Below, piece by piece: positions 32,074-41,100 of a stretch of 64,000 bases of DNA (the stretch's first letter is position 1; the number at the start of each line of letters is the position of its first letter). The notes beneath the pieces were generated by a model. The model had not been told where the DNA came from. It saw nothing but the letters and a program-made list of their open reading frames with translations, and searched no databases. The translations under genes and the position numbers were made by a program. Origin of the DNA: Saccharothrix deserti. Its GTDB lineage: Bacteria; Actinomycetota; Actinomycetes; Mycobacteriales; Pseudonocardiaceae. The stretch spans positions 248,001 to 312,000 of the forward strand of contig NZ_VKAB01000012.1 of assembly GCF_009769385.1 (NCBI RefSeq), read 5' to 3'.

Positions 32074-32973
32074 TCATGCTTTCACCGCTCCGGAGAGCAA
32101 GTCGATGCGCCAGTATCGCTGCAAAGTCAGGAACAGAGCGATCAAGGGCAGCACCGACACGAGCGCGCCGGTGACGACGAGCGTGTAGAGCGCGGGCGTG
32201 GTGTTGCCCTGTTTGAGCATCGTGTACAGGCCCATGGTGACCGGGAACAGCTTGTCGTCGCCCAACATGATGTAGGGCAGCATGAAGTTGTTCCAGATCG
32301 ACACGAACTGGAACAGGAACACCGTGACCAGCCCGGGAACCATCATCGGCAGCGCGATCGAGGTCAGGATGCGCAGTTCGCTCGCGCCATCGGTGCGGGC
32401 CGCCTCGACCACGTCCTCGGGCACCGACGCGGCGGCGTAGATGCGGGCCAGGTAGATCCCGTACGGGCTGATCACGCTCGGCAGCAGCACCGACAGGTAG
32501 GTGTCGGTCAGGCCGACCTTCGACAACAGCAGGTACTGCGGGATCGCCAGCACCACGGCGGGCACCAGCACACCCGCGATCAACGCGTTGAAGATCAGCG
32601 CCCGACCCCGGAACGCGTACTTCGCCAGCGCGTACCCGGTGACGCCGGACACCACGGCGGACAGCAGGGCGCCCACGCCCGCGTACAGCGCGGAGTTCGC
32701 CATCCACTGCCAGAACACGCCGTCCCGGTACGTGGCCAACTCGCCGAGGTTCGCCACCAGGGACGAGCCTAGCGACAAAGTCGAGGTGGAGAACAACTCG
32801 CCGCTGCTCTTCGTCGCCGCCACCAGCACCCACGCCACCGGGAACAGGCAGTACACCGCGCCCAGCAGCAGCACGAACGTCGGCAGCGCGCCCAACGCGG
32901 ACACGATCGAACGCACGCGCGGCGGCCTGGGCGTCGGCGTCACGGCACGGTCCTGGACCAGCACGGCGCTCAC
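32074..32973 (-). CDS. Sugar ABC transporter permease (MalG-like)
   Basis: A 299-residue inner-membrane subunit with six spans. The cytoplasmic EAA loop EAARTDGASELRILTSIALP, which docks to the ATPase, is complete. It pairs with the MalF-like permease encoded just upstream with a 4-base overlap, and together they form the channel of a carbohydrate uptake ABC1-type importer. No ATPase gene is in the operon; actinomycetes commonly share one MsiK-type ATPase among such importers. Expression should follow the LacI-type repressor encoded downstream in the same operon. Confidence 0.9.
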   Translation of the reverse strand: MSAVLVQDRAVTPTPRPPRVRSIVSALGALPTFVLLLGAVYCLFPVAWVLVAATKSSGELFSTSTLSLGSSLVANLGELATYRDGVFWQWMANSALYAGVGALLSAVVSGVTGYALAKYAFRGRALIFNALIAGVLVPAVVLAIPQYLLLSKVGLTDTYLSVLLPSVISPYGIYLARIYAAASVPEDVVEAARTDGASELRILTSIALPMMVPGLVTVFLFQFVSIWNNFMLPYIMLGDDKLFPVTMGLYTMLKQGNTTPALYTLVVTGALVSVLPLIALFLTLQRYWRIDLLSGAVKA

Positions 32974-33899
32974 CGCTCACCCCCGAACGCCCGCGAGCGG
33001 GTGAGCCGCAGCAGGCCGAACGAGATCACGAACATCACGAAAGCGATCAACACCGACGTCGCGGCGGCGGAGTAGATGTCACCGCGGCCGAACGCGTCCT
33101 GGTAGACCTTCATCAACGGCGTCCAGGTGAGCGAGAGCGAATTGGTCAACGGGGCCAGCGCGATCGGCTCAGCGAACACCTGGAGCGTCGCGATGATCGA
33201 GAACAACGACGTCAGCACCAGCGCCGGCGCCAACAACGGGATCTTGATCCGCATCGCGACCTGCAACGGCGTGCAGCCGTCGATCCGGGCGGCCTCGTAG
33301 AGGTCACGCGGGATCGACCGCAACGCCGTGTACAGGACCATCATGTTGTAGCCGACCCCGCCCCACACCGCGATGTTGGCCAGCGCGAAGTAGATCCCGG
33401 TGGGCGACAGCACGTCCACCTCCGGCAACGACAGCTCGCGCAGCAACTGGTTGAACGGGCTCGTCCCCGGCAGGTACAGGAACCCCCACAGCAGCGACGC
33501 GATGACGACCGGGATCGAGTACGGCAGGAAGATCGCGATCCGGCTGAACCCGCGGGCGCGGACCCGCTCCTCGTCCAGCAGCAGCGCGAACACCAGCGCC
33601 AGCCCCAGCATCGTCGGCACCAGGATCGCGCCGTAACCGAGCACCCGCAACGCGCCCGCGCCGAGTTCGGAGTCGGTGAGCGCGCGCCAGTAGTTGTCCA
33701 GGCCGACGAACACCTCGGTCCGGCTGCCCTTGCCCAGCCCGAGCCCCTTGACCTCGGTGCGGAACAGGCTCAGGTAGACGGTGTAGCCGATCGGCAGCGC
33801 GAACACCAGCAGGAACAACACCACCGCCGGGGCGACGAAGGCGTACGGCGCCAATTTCGGCGCCGCACCACCCCGCCCGGACATGCGAATCGATGTCAC
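32970..33899 (-). CDS. Sugar ABC transporter permease (MalF-like)
   Basis: A 309-residue permease with six spans and the EAA loop YEAARIDGCTPLQVAMRIKIP. The charged N-terminus and KLAPYAFVAPAVVLFLLVFA opening are typical of the MalF/UgpA-like subunit of carbohydrate importers. It starts with GTG, with GAGGAGA upstream, 11 bases after the binding-protein stop, and its end overlaps the MalG-like start by 4 bases. It should bring the oligosaccharide handled by the neighbouring binding protein into the cytoplasm for the GH42 enzyme. Confidence 0.9.
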   Translation of the reverse strand: MTSIRMSGRGGAAPKLAPYAFVAPAVVLFLLVFALPIGYTVYLSLFRTEVKGLGLGKGSRTEVFVGLDNYWRALTDSELGAGALRVLGYGAILVPTMLGLALVFALLLDEERVRARGFSRIAIFLPYSIPVVIASLLWGFLYLPGTSPFNQLLRELSLPEVDVLSPTGIYFALANIAVWGGVGYNMMVLYTALRSIPRDLYEAARIDGCTPLQVAMRIKIPLLAPALVLTSLFSIIATLQVFAEPIALAPLTNSLSLTWTPLMKVYQDAFGRGDIYSAAATSVLIAFVMFVISFGLLRLTRSRAFGGER

Positions 33900-33910
33900 G
33901 GGTGTTCTCC

Positions 33911-35197
33911 TCAGCCGCCGACGGTGAAGCCGTTGGCCTTCATGTCGTCCACGGTCGCGGTCTGCATCTTCGTCAGCGCGGGGACCAGGTCCGTGCCGCC
34001 GCTGATCGCCTCACCCATGGCGTTCTTGTACGCGGTGTAGGTGACGTTGACGTTCGGGCCCCAGGTGAAGCCGGACGACGTCGCGGCGATCTTCGCGGCC
34101 TGGGTGTAGAAGTCCGGCTGGTTCGGGAAGAAGGCCGGCGGCTGGGACTGCGCCTCCTGGGCCGAGGTGGCGGCCGGGTAGATCCCGCTCTCCGTCACCA
34201 GGGCCTCGACGGCCGCGGGATCGGTGTTGAGCCAGACCGCGAACTCGGTCGCCGCCTTCTGCTTCTTCGAACCCGCCGTCACGGCGGTGGTGGAACCGCC
34301 CCAGTTGCCGGTGCGCGGCGCGGAGGTGTCCCACTGCGGCATCGGGGCCATCGCCCACTTGCCCAGCGTGCTCTCCGCGTTGCCCTTGAGCACGCCCGGC
34401 GCCCACACCGCGCTGAGCCACCCGATCTGGGTGCCGTCGTTGAGCGCCTTGTTCCACTCCGGCGTGTACATCGGGGCCTTGTCGATCGCACCCTCGGCGA
34501 CCAGGCCGCTCCAGTACTGCGCGACCTTCTTGGTGGCGGCGTCGTCGACGGAGACCTTCCAGGTGTCGCCCTCGACCGACCACCACGACCCGCCGGCCTG
34601 CTGGACGAGACCGGCGAACCAGCCGGGGTCGTTGGACGAGAACGTGCCGAGGAACTTGTCCGACGCCTTGGCCCGCAGGTCACGGGCGGTCTGAGCGTAC
34701 TCGTCCCAGGTCGTCGGCACCTTCAGGCCGTACTGCTCGAACAGGTCGGCGCGGTAGTAGAACATCATCGGGCCCGAGTCCTGCGGCACCGCGTAGACAC
34801 CGCTGCCGCCCAGCGTCACCTGGTCCCAGATGCCCGGCGCGAACTTGTCCTTGGCCGCCGCCGCGCCCTCCGAGATGTCGGCGAGCACGTCGTTGCTGAC
34901 CAGGGTCGGCAGCGCCTGGTACTCGACCTGCGCGAGGTCGGGCGGGTTGCCGCCCTTGGCGCTGGTCAGGAGCTTGGTCACCAGGTCGTCGCCCTGGGCC
35001 TGCTTGCTCACCACGACCTTGGTGTCGGGGTGGCTCGCGTTCCACTTGTCGACGACCTTGTCGATGTTGGGCGCCCAGGCCCAGAAGGACAGTTCGACCG
35101 GGCCGTCGGTGGCCTCTTCGGCGCCACCGCCGCAGCCGGCGAGCAGGGCGAGGCCGAGGCCGAGTGCCGCGGCCTTCTTCGCGATGTCGAGTCGCAT
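33911..35197 (-). CDS. Sugar-binding lipoprotein of an ABC importer
   Basis: A 428-residue extracellular solute-binding protein family 1 lipoprotein. The signal sequence (MRLDIAKKAAALGLGLALLA) ends in a lipobox with Cys just after LLAG. The mature protein has the VELSFWAWAPNIDKVVDKWN opening, typical of oligosaccharide binders, and the QVEYQALPTLV and FYYRADLFEQYGLKVPTTWD segments. First gene of the importer operon, with GGAGA before the ATG, divergent from the GH42 beta-galactosidase. The ligand is therefore likely a beta-galactoside or galacto-oligosaccharide. Two operator-like sequences lie upstream. Confidence 0.9.
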   Translation of the reverse strand: MRLDIAKKAAALGLGLALLAGCGGGAEEATDGPVELSFWAWAPNIDKVVDKWNASHPDTKVVVSKQAQGDDLVTKLLTSAKGGNPPDLAQVEYQALPTLVSNDVLADISEGAAAAKDKFAPGIWDQVTLGGSGVYAVPQDSGPMMFYYRADLFEQYGLKVPTTWDEYAQTARDLRAKASDKFLGTFSSNDPGWFAGLVQQAGGSWWSVEGDTWKVSVDDAATKKVAQYWSGLVAEGAIDKAPMYTPEWNKALNDGTQIGWLSAVWAPGVLKGNAESTLGKWAMAPMPQWDTSAPRTGNWGGSTTAVTAGSKKQKAATEFAVWLNTDPAAVEALVTESGIYPAATSAQEAQSQPPAFFPNQPDFYTQAAKIAATSSGFTWGPNVNVTYTAYKNAMGEAISGGTDLVPALTKMQTATVDDMKANGFTVGG

Positions 35198-35248
35198 GGG
35201 GTCTCCGGGGGTTCCGCGTCGCTGACGCCACTGCCAGCGAGAACCGCG

Positions 35249-35351
35249 CTGTGAACGTGCACAGTAGTTGGCCCCATGTCGCGCCTGTCAACTACTTGAC
35301 ATGCCGTCTTATCTGCACCGTAATCTTCGATCAGACCGTGCACGTTCACAG
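35249..35351. promoter_or_regulatory. Divergent promoter with two LacI-type operators
   Basis: The 14-mer CTGTGAACGTGCAC occurs at 35249-35262 and again, inverted, at 35338-35351. The first is part of a near-perfect 16-bp dyad (CTGTGAACGTGCACAG). Between them lie promoter-like boxes in both directions. Rightward these are TTGACA (35296-35301) and TAATCT (35321-35326). Leftward they are TTGACA and TACTGT, the latter overlapping the left operator. Both spacers are 19 bases. Each operator sits at or just past a predicted start site. Confidence 0.8.
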
Positions 35352-35365
35352 CAGCGGGAGTGTTC

Positions 35366-37405
35366 ATGACGTTTGTGGTGCCTCGCCAGGCCGATGGGCA
35401 GGCCGTGGAGGACCCCTTCTCACCGCGGATGCCGGTAGGCGTGGACGGACTCGTCTACGGCGGGGACTACAACCCCGAGCAGTGGCCGGAGGAGGTGTGG
35501 GTCGAGGACGTCGAGCTGATGCGGCAGGCCGGCGTCAACCTGCTCAGCGTCGCGATCCACGCGTGGGCGGTGCTGGAGCCGCGTCCCGGCGAGTTCGAGT
35601 TCGGCTGGCTGGACCGGCTGCTCGACCTGCTGCACGGTGCCGGGATCTCGGTCAACCTGGCCACGCCGACCGTGGTGCCGCCCGCGTGGCTCTACCGCGC
35701 GCACCCCGAGATCCGGCCGGTCACGCGTGACGGAATCGAACTGGAACGCGGGTCACGCGCTACTTTCTGCCCGAGCGCGCCCGCCTACCGCCAGGCCGCC
35801 GCGAACATCACCCGGCAGCTCGGCGCGCGGTACGGCGACCACCCGGCCGTGGCGCTGTGGCACGTGCACAACGAGTACGGCGCGCCGGTCGGCGCGTGCT
35901 ACTGCCCCGAGTCGGCCACCGCGTTCCGGCGCTGGCTGCGGGCCCGCCACGGTTCCCTCGACGCGCTCAACGAGGCCTGGGGCACCAGCTTCTGGGGCCA
36001 GCGCTACGGCGAGTGGACCGAGATCGAGCCGCCGCGCGTGTCCGGCACCGTCGGCAACCCGGCGCACGAGCTGGACTTCGCCCGGTTCTGCTCGGACGAG
36101 CTGCTGGCCTGCTACACGGCCGAGCGCGACATCCTGCGCGGCCACTCGACGGTGCCCGTCACCACCAACTTCATGACCACCAACTGCAAGTCGATCGACT
36201 ACTGGCGCTGGGGCCGCGAGGTCGACGTGGTGGCCAACGACCACTACCTGACCGCCGAGGCCGACCGGAACCACATCGACCTGGCCATGTCCGCGGACCT
36301 GACCCGCGCGGTGGCGGGCGGTCAGCCGTGGATGCTCATGGAGCACTCCACCGGCGCGGTGAACTGGCAGCCGCGCAACATCGCCAAGCGGCCGGGCGAG
36401 ATGGGCCGCAACAGCCTGACCCACGTGGCGCGCGGTGCGGACGCGGTGATGTTCTTCCAGTGGCGTGCCTCCCGGTTCGGCGCGGAGAAGTTCCACTCCG
36501 CGATGCTGCCGCACTCCGGCACGCGCAGCCGGATGTGGCAGGAGGTCGTGCAACTCGGCACCGACCTCGGCGCGCTGCACGAGGTGCGCGGCAGCCTGGT
36601 GCAGGCCGACGTCGCGGTGCTGTGGGACTGGGAATCCTGGTGGGCGCTGGAACTGGCCTGGCGGCCGTCCGTCGACCTCGAGTACCGGGAACGCGTCGGC
36701 GCGTTCTACGAACAGCTGTGGGACGCCAAGCTGACCGTCGATTTCGTTGCGCCGGAAGCGGATCTGAGCGGCTACCGGCTCGTCGTGGTGCCTTCGCTGT
36801 ACCTGACGACGACCGCGGCGGCGAAGGTGCTGCACGACTACGTGGCCGGTGGCGGCACGCTCGTCGTCTCGTACTTCTCGGGCATCGTCGACGCCAACGA
36901 CGCCATGCACCCCGGCGGGCACCCCGGCGCGCTGCGCGACGTGCTCGGCCTGGAGGTCGAGGAGTTCCTGCCGCTGCGCCAGGGCGAGGGGGTCTCGCTG
37001 GACGGCGGGCTGCGCGGTGACGTGTGGGCCGAGCACATCCGGCTGGCCGGCGCGGAACGCGTCCTGGACTACCTCGACGGCCCGGCGGCGGGCGGCCCCG
37101 CCGTCACGCGGCACCGGCTCGGCGCGGGCAGCGCCTGGTACGTCTCGACCCGGCTGCGCGGCGCGGCGCTCGACCACGTGCTGCGCGAGGTCTACCCGCA
37201 GGCGGGCGTGGAGGTCCGCGACGACCTGCCGCGCGACGTGGAAGTGGTCCGCCGCCGCGGTGTCGACGCCGACTACCTGTTCGTGCTCAACCACACCGAC
37301 GCCGAGGTGCGGCTCGCCGCGTCCGGCACCGAGCTGCTCACCGGACGGCGCTGCGAGTCCGAGCTGTGCGTGCCGGCGGGCGGCACGGCCGTGCTCAGGT
37401 CCTGA
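35366..37405 (+). CDS. GH42 beta-galactosidase
   Basis: A 679-residue intracellular glycoside hydrolase of family 42. The (beta/alpha)8 barrel begins with YGGDYNPEQWPEEVW. The acid/base is Glu170 in HVHNEYGAP and the nucleophile is Glu326 in MLMEHSTGAVNW. CPSAPAYR and GACYCPES belong to the Cys cluster that binds a structural zinc in some members. A middle trimerisation domain (VDFVAPEADLSGYRLVVVPS) and a small C-terminal beta domain follow. There is no signal peptide. ATG at 35366 has GGGAG 5-6 bases upstream. It should split galactosides imported by the divergent ABC system and be repressed by the LacI-type protein. Confidence 0.92.
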   Translation: MTFVVPRQADGQAVEDPFSPRMPVGVDGLVYGGDYNPEQWPEEVWVEDVELMRQAGVNLLSVAIHAWAVLEPRPGEFEFGWLDRLLDLLHGAGISVNLATPTVVPPAWLYRAHPEIRPVTRDGIELERGSRATFCPSAPAYRQAAANITRQLGARYGDHPAVALWHVHNEYGAPVGACYCPESATAFRRWLRARHGSLDALNEAWGTSFWGQRYGEWTEIEPPRVSGTVGNPAHELDFARFCSDELLACYTAERDILRGHSTVPVTTNFMTTNCKSIDYWRWGREVDVVANDHYLTAEADRNHIDLAMSADLTRAVAGGQPWMLMEHSTGAVNWQPRNIAKRPGEMGRNSLTHVARGADAVMFFQWRASRFGAEKFHSAMLPHSGTRSRMWQEVVQLGTDLGALHEVRGSLVQADVAVLWDWESWWALELAWRPSVDLEYRERVGAFYEQLWDAKLTVDFVAPEADLSGYRLVVVPSLYLTTTAAAKVLHDYVAGGGTLVVSYFSGIVDANDAMHPGGHPGALRDVLGLEVEEFLPLRQGEGVSLDGGLRGDVWAEHIRLAGAERVLDYLDGPAAGGPAVTRHRLGAGSAWYVSTRLRGAALDHVLREVYPQAGVEVRDDLPRDVEVVRRRGVDADYLFVLNHTDAEVRLAASGTELLTGRRCESELCVPAGGTAVLRS

Positions 37406-37448
37406 GCGGGTTCGACCAACCCTGCACGTTCTCAACGAGGAGGACGAA

Positions 37449-37589
37449 TTGACCCGTGGCAAAAAGCCGCTCGCGGCCGTGGCGGTGTTCGCCGTCGCGG
37501 CTGTCGGTGCACCGGCGGCCTCGGCCGCGACCACCATCACCAACGGCGGCTTCGAAAGCGGGACCTCCGGCTGGACCTTCAACCGCTGA
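37449..37589 (+). pseudogene. Stump of a secreted carbohydrate-binding protein
   Basis: A 46-residue open frame starting with TTG, with GAGGAGG 6 bases upstream. It encodes a complete signal peptide (KKPLAAVAVFAVAAVGAPAA, cleavage after ASA) followed by TTITNGGFESGTSGWTF, the usual first strand of a galactose-binding-like carbohydrate-binding module. Then it stops at Arg-TGA and a strong terminator follows two bases later. The rest of the expected secreted glycosidase is absent. It lies 43 bases downstream of the GH42 gene, where galactan-degrading loci often have a secreted galactanase. I read it as a deletion remnant that is still translated. Confidence 0.6.
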
Positions 37590-37591
37590 CC

Positions 37592-37630
37592 GACGTGGCC
37601 GGGTGCACCCCTCCCGCACCCGGCCACGTC
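37592..37630 (+). terminator. Terminator after the GH42 operon
   Basis: A perfect 15-bp stem GACGTGGCCGGGTGC / GCACCCGGCCACGTC with a 9-base loop, starting two bases after the stump's stop codon. No T tract follows, as is common in such GC-rich genomes. Confidence 0.8.
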
Positions 37631-37730
37631 CGTCATCGCTCCCCGCCCGCCGCCAACTGACACTACAACCCGGTGCACGGTACTGCGCATTCCGTAGTAG
37701 CATCCACCGCACACCACCGGGGAGAGCTCC

Positions 37731-38054
37731 ATGGACACCAGTCAACTGCTCAAGGGGGTGCTGGACCTCGCCGTCCTTGCCGTGCTGCGCAAGGAGGACG
37801 GGTACGGCTACGACGTGCTGCGCAGACTGCGCCAAGGCGGCCTGGACGGCGTCGGCGACGCGTCGGTCTACGGCACCCTGCGCCGGCTGTACAACGCCGG
37901 TCTGCTCACGTCGTACGTAGTGCCCAGCGAAGAGGGCCCGCACCGCAAGTACTACAGCCTCAACGAGCCGGGCCGCACGCGCCTGCTCGAATCGGGCAAG
38001 ACCTGGAAGTCGTTCGCGCAGGCGCTCGACGATCTGTTGGGGGAGGGTGCATGA
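37731..38054 (+). CDS. PadR-family regulator
   Basis: A 107-residue short PadR regulator. The winged helix is evident: LLKGVLDLAVLAVLRKEDGY, then SVYGTLRRLYNAGLLTSY and the wing PHRKYYSLNEPGRTRL. The C-terminal helix for dimerisation is short, as in subfamily 2. The ATG has GGGGAG upstream and the stop overlaps the next start (ATGA). PadR genes are very often coupled to membrane proteins with a HAAS domain, as here; the pair usually senses envelope stress or antibiotics. It probably controls its own operon. Confidence 0.9.
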   Translation: MDTSQLLKGVLDLAVLAVLRKEDGYGYDVLRRLRQGGLDGVGDASVYGTLRRLYNAGLLTSYVVPSEEGPHRKYYSLNEPGRTRLLESGKTWKSFAQALDDLLGEGA

Positions 38055-39217
38055 GCACGCAGACGAACGCCGAGGTGCAGCACTACCTGGACCGGATGCG
38101 CGAGGCCTTGTCCGACCTGCCCGCCGCCGAGGTGGGCGAGATCATGGACGACGCCGGGGCGCACGTGGTCGAGGTCGCCGAGGAGATGGGCGAGGAGTTC
38201 TCCCTCGCCGCGCTGACCGACCGACTGGGCACGCCGCACGCGTACGCGCGGGAACTGCGTGCCGCGGCCGGCTACCCCTCCCCTGCCGCTGTCGACGTGC
38301 CAACGGGTTCCCGGCCGGTGGTCCTGGCCCGGTTCGCCTTGTGGAGCCTCGTCGCCTGCACCGCCATCGGCTTCGGCTTCGGCTTGAGCGGAGGCGACGG
38401 CGAGGAACTGCTGCTGCTCATCGGCCTCTGCGCGGCCGCGGCCACCGTGTTGGTGTTCCGGCAGAGCGCGCTCCCGCCCGAGATCGCGAGGCTGCCGGAG
38501 ACCGTCGCCCTCAAGGACGGGCTCAAGCGCCTTGAGCAGGGCGATACGCAACGGGTACTCGCGTCCCTGCGCACGTTCCAGCCGGTGTGGTGGGTGGGTC
38601 GAGCGCTGCTCATCGGGTCGGTGGCCATGATGTCGTACCGAGGAGGGGGGCTCACCGCGCTGCTGGCCCTGGCGCTCGGCGCCCTGTCGCTGGTGGCCGG
38701 CCCGAAGGCGCGGACCGACCGGCGGTGGCTGTGGATCAGCCTGCCCGCGACCGGTTTCGCCCTCGGCGTGCTGCTGCTCATCCTCGGCTCACTGGCGTCG
38801 CGGTTCGACGGCCCCTCCCCTGTTCAGGCCTCGTACAACCCGCAGCCCCCGACGCCGGGCAACATCTACGTGTTCGACAAGGACGGCAAGCCGCTGACCG
38901 ACGTCCACCTCTACGACGAGAACGGCCGACCGCTCGACACCCCGTGGTACGGCTGCGACGGACGTTCGCACGGCGACGACAACCGCTACCCCCGCCCCCG
39001 GGTCGTGCACGACGAGAACGGCTGCCGCGAAGTCCCCGGCGTCCCGCCGTTCGCGATCGTCCTGCCGAGCGCCGCGCCCTCGACGACCACCGCACCGCAG
39101 ACGACCACCGCACCGCAGACTCCGCCGGCAACGTCTCCGGCAACGTCGACTCCGCTGACGACTCCGCCGGCGACCACCCAGGCGCCTCAGCCCACGACGG
39201 TCACGCCCACCAGCTGA
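38051..39217 (+). CDS. HAAS-domain membrane protein
   Basis: A 388-residue protein. The N-terminal 70 residues are a HAAS (DUF1700-like) domain: VQHYLDRMREALSDLPAAEV, then DDAGAHVVEVAEEMG and LGTPHAYARELRAAAGY. About five membrane spans follow, and then a Thr/Pro-rich outer tail (PSTTTAPQTTTAPQTPPATS) after a short structured outer stretch with NIYVFDKDGKPLTDVHLYDE. The protein is coupled to the PadR gene by an ATGA overlap. HAAS proteins are thought to pass a membrane signal to the partner PadR. The outer tail may touch the cell wall. Ligand unknown. Confidence 0.8.
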   Translation: MSTQTNAEVQHYLDRMREALSDLPAAEVGEIMDDAGAHVVEVAEEMGEEFSLAALTDRLGTPHAYARELRAAAGYPSPAAVDVPTGSRPVVLARFALWSLVACTAIGFGFGLSGGDGEELLLLIGLCAAAATVLVFRQSALPPEIARLPETVALKDGLKRLEQGDTQRVLASLRTFQPVWWVGRALLIGSVAMMSYRGGGLTALLALALGALSLVAGPKARTDRRWLWISLPATGFALGVLLLILGSLASRFDGPSPVQASYNPQPPTPGNIYVFDKDGKPLTDVHLYDENGRPLDTPWYGCDGRSHGDDNRYPRPRVVHDENGCREVPGVPPFAIVLPSAAPSTTTAPQTTTAPQTPPATSPATSTPLTTPPATTQAPQPTTVTPTS

Positions 39218-39250
39218 CCGCGCGGGCACCACGACGCTTCCGACCGGTCA

Positions 39251-39856
39251 TCACCCGAGTGGGAACCCGAGGGCGGGGAGCAGGGCTTCGTCGACGATGG
39301 CGACCAGCTCCTCGTCCGTCGGGAGGCGGTTGAGGTCGAGGGTCAGTTTGAAGACCAGGGCCTCGCCGATCTGGGTCACGATCGGCGTCAGCCTTCGCGG
39401 GTCCAGGGTGCCCGCGTTCGCGTAGTGCCGCAGGACGGTGCTGGTGAACGTGCCGCCGCGAGGGTCGAAGACACGGCTGTAGAGGGCTTCCGCCAGTTCC
39501 GGGTAGCGGTGGCGCTCGGTCATGACGGCCAGCACGGCACCGGCCGCCGGGGTGCCCATCCAGTCGGTGAGCAGTTTCAGCGCCGCGACGAGATCGGTCC
39601 GGAGATCGTCCGCCGACGGCGTGGGCACCTCCACCGGGTGAGCCTGGTGCAGGGCGTCGACCAGCAGCTCGTGCGGCGTGGACCAGCGTCGGTAGAGGAC
39701 GGTCTTGGCGGTCGCCGCACGGCGGGCGATGCCTTCCATGCTGAGCTGCCCGAGGCCCACCTCGGCGAGTTCGGCGAGCGCGGCCTCGTGGATCGCGCGC
39801 AGCAGCGCGTCACCCCGCCGCCTCTCCGGGCCCCTGGGACTCGTCTCCTCCGCCAT
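39251..39856 (-). CDS. TetR-family repressor
   Basis: A 201-residue regulator with a normal TetR DNA-binding head (LLRAIHEAALAELAEVGLGQ, then ARRAATAKTVLYRRWSTPHE) and a TetR_C-type ligand domain. It is divergent from a DUF418 membrane protein gene, and the 77-base gap between them holds a perfect 24-bp palindrome that is very likely its operator. It should repress itself and the membrane protein. Inducer unknown. Confidence 0.9.
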   Translation of the reverse strand: MAEETSPRGPERRRGDALLRAIHEAALAELAEVGLGQLSMEGIARRAATAKTVLYRRWSTPHELLVDALHQAHPVEVPTPSADDLRTDLVAALKLLTDWMGTPAAGAVLAVMTERHRYPELAEALYSRVFDPRGGTFTSTVLRHYANAGTLDPRRLTPIVTQIGEALVFKLTLDLNRLPTDEELVAIVDEALLPALGFPLG

Positions 39857-39884
39857 GACACCTTCCGACTTAAGAAACGGTGCT

Positions 39885-39908
39885 GTAGCTTATGGGCTCA
39901 TAAGCTAC
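39885..39908. promoter_or_regulatory. TetR operator palindrome
   Basis: GTAGCTTATG and its exact complement CATAAGCTAC flank GGCT. The 24-bp perfect dyad lies midway between the TetR start (39856) and the DUF418 start (39934). Its relatively AT-rich sequence suggests it also overlaps the -10 boxes. Confidence 0.85.
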
Positions 39909-39933
39909 GGATCCGTATCTAACTGGGGGTTTC

Positions 39934-41100
39934 GTGTCCACATCTTCCGCCACGCTCGGCCGCCCACTGGCGCGCGGGCGGTCACTGGCGCCGGACCTGG
40001 CTCGTGGCGCGATGTTGTTGATGATCGCTCTCGCACACGCGCACATGTACCTGTCCGGGCACCGCACCGGTTTCCGCGGGTACGCCGTCGACGGCGGCAC
40101 GCTCGACCGGGTCGTCGCGGGAGTGCAGGTGGCGCTGGTCGACGGACGGGCGATGCCGATGTTCGCGGCGCTGTTCGGCTACGGGTTCGTGCAGATCGCG
40201 TCCAAGCAGGCGGGCGACTGGCCGCGCACGCGTCGGCTGCTGCGCCGGCGGAGCCGGTGGTTGCTGGCCTTCGGGTTCGGCCACGCCCTGCTGCTGTTCT
40301 TCGGTGACATCCTCGGCGCGTACGGGCTGGCCGGGCTGCTGCTGGTCGGCGTGCTCCGGTTGAGTGACCGGGCGCTGCTGGTGTTCGCGGGCCTGTGGCT
40401 CGTCGTCCACGGTGCGGTGATCACGTTCACCGGGATGCAGATCGCCACGCACGGCGGTCCGGTCGACGCGATGGCGGCGGCCGACCCGCTGTCGGGGGTC
40501 GGCGAGCGGTTGGTGCTGTGGGGCGTGCTGACGCCGATGCTGCTGGTCGAACTGCTGGTCCCGTTCCTGCTCGGGGTGTGGGCGGCACGGCGTCGTCTGC
40601 TGGAGGAACCGCACCGGCACGTCACCGCCCTGCGCACGGCCGCCGTCATCGGCATCGGTCTGGCGGTGGTCGGCGGCCTCCCGCTGGCACTGCTCGACAC
40701 GCAGGTCTTGACCGGCGCACCGGCGGCGCTGACCGTGCCGGCCTACGTGTTGCACGGCCTCACCGGTCTCGCGGGCGGACTCGGGTACGCGGCGCTCGTC
40801 GGCGCGGTGGCAGCCCATGTCGCCGCACCCAACCGGATCATCACCGCCCTCGCCGCGTGCGGGCAGCGCTCACTGACCTGCTACCTGTTGCAGTCGGTCG
40901 TGTTCGTGGCCGTGTTCGTGCCGTACGCGGGCGGGCTCGGCACCCGACTGGGCACGGCGGCGGCGTCCGGGATCGCGGTGGTCACGTGGCTCGCCACCGT
41001 CGTGCTCGCGGAAGCCTTGCGGCGCAATGACAAGAACGGCCCCGCCGAGTGGTTGCTGCGCCGCCTGACCTACGGCCGAGCCACCTCGGTACGTTCGTAG
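39934..41100 (+). CDS. DUF418-family membrane protein
   Basis: A 388-residue protein with about ten spans. Its opening RSLAPDLARGAMLLMIALAH with a following VDGRAMPMFAALFGYGFVQI is the start of DUF418/YeiB-type proteins, and the DUF418 domain itself is seen late (CGQRSLTCYLLQSVVFVAVF). The acyltransferase_3-like arrangement suggests transfer of a small group across the membrane, but no member has a settled role. GTG has a GGGGG stretch upstream. It should be controlled by the divergent TetR protein. Its last 31 bases overlap the convergent TIR gene. Confidence 0.85.
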   Translation: MSTSSATLGRPLARGRSLAPDLARGAMLLMIALAHAHMYLSGHRTGFRGYAVDGGTLDRVVAGVQVALVDGRAMPMFAALFGYGFVQIASKQAGDWPRTRRLLRRRSRWLLAFGFGHALLLFFGDILGAYGLAGLLLVGVLRLSDRALLVFAGLWLVVHGAVITFTGMQIATHGGPVDAMAAADPLSGVGERLVLWGVLTPMLLVELLVPFLLGVWAARRRLLEEPHRHVTALRTAAVIGIGLAVVGGLPLALLDTQVLTGAPAALTVPAYVLHGLTGLAGGLGYAALVGAVAAHVAAPNRIITALAACGQRSLTCYLLQSVVFVAVFVPYAGGLGTRLGTAAASGIAVVTWLATVVLAEALRRNDKNGPAEWLLRRLTYGRATSVRS

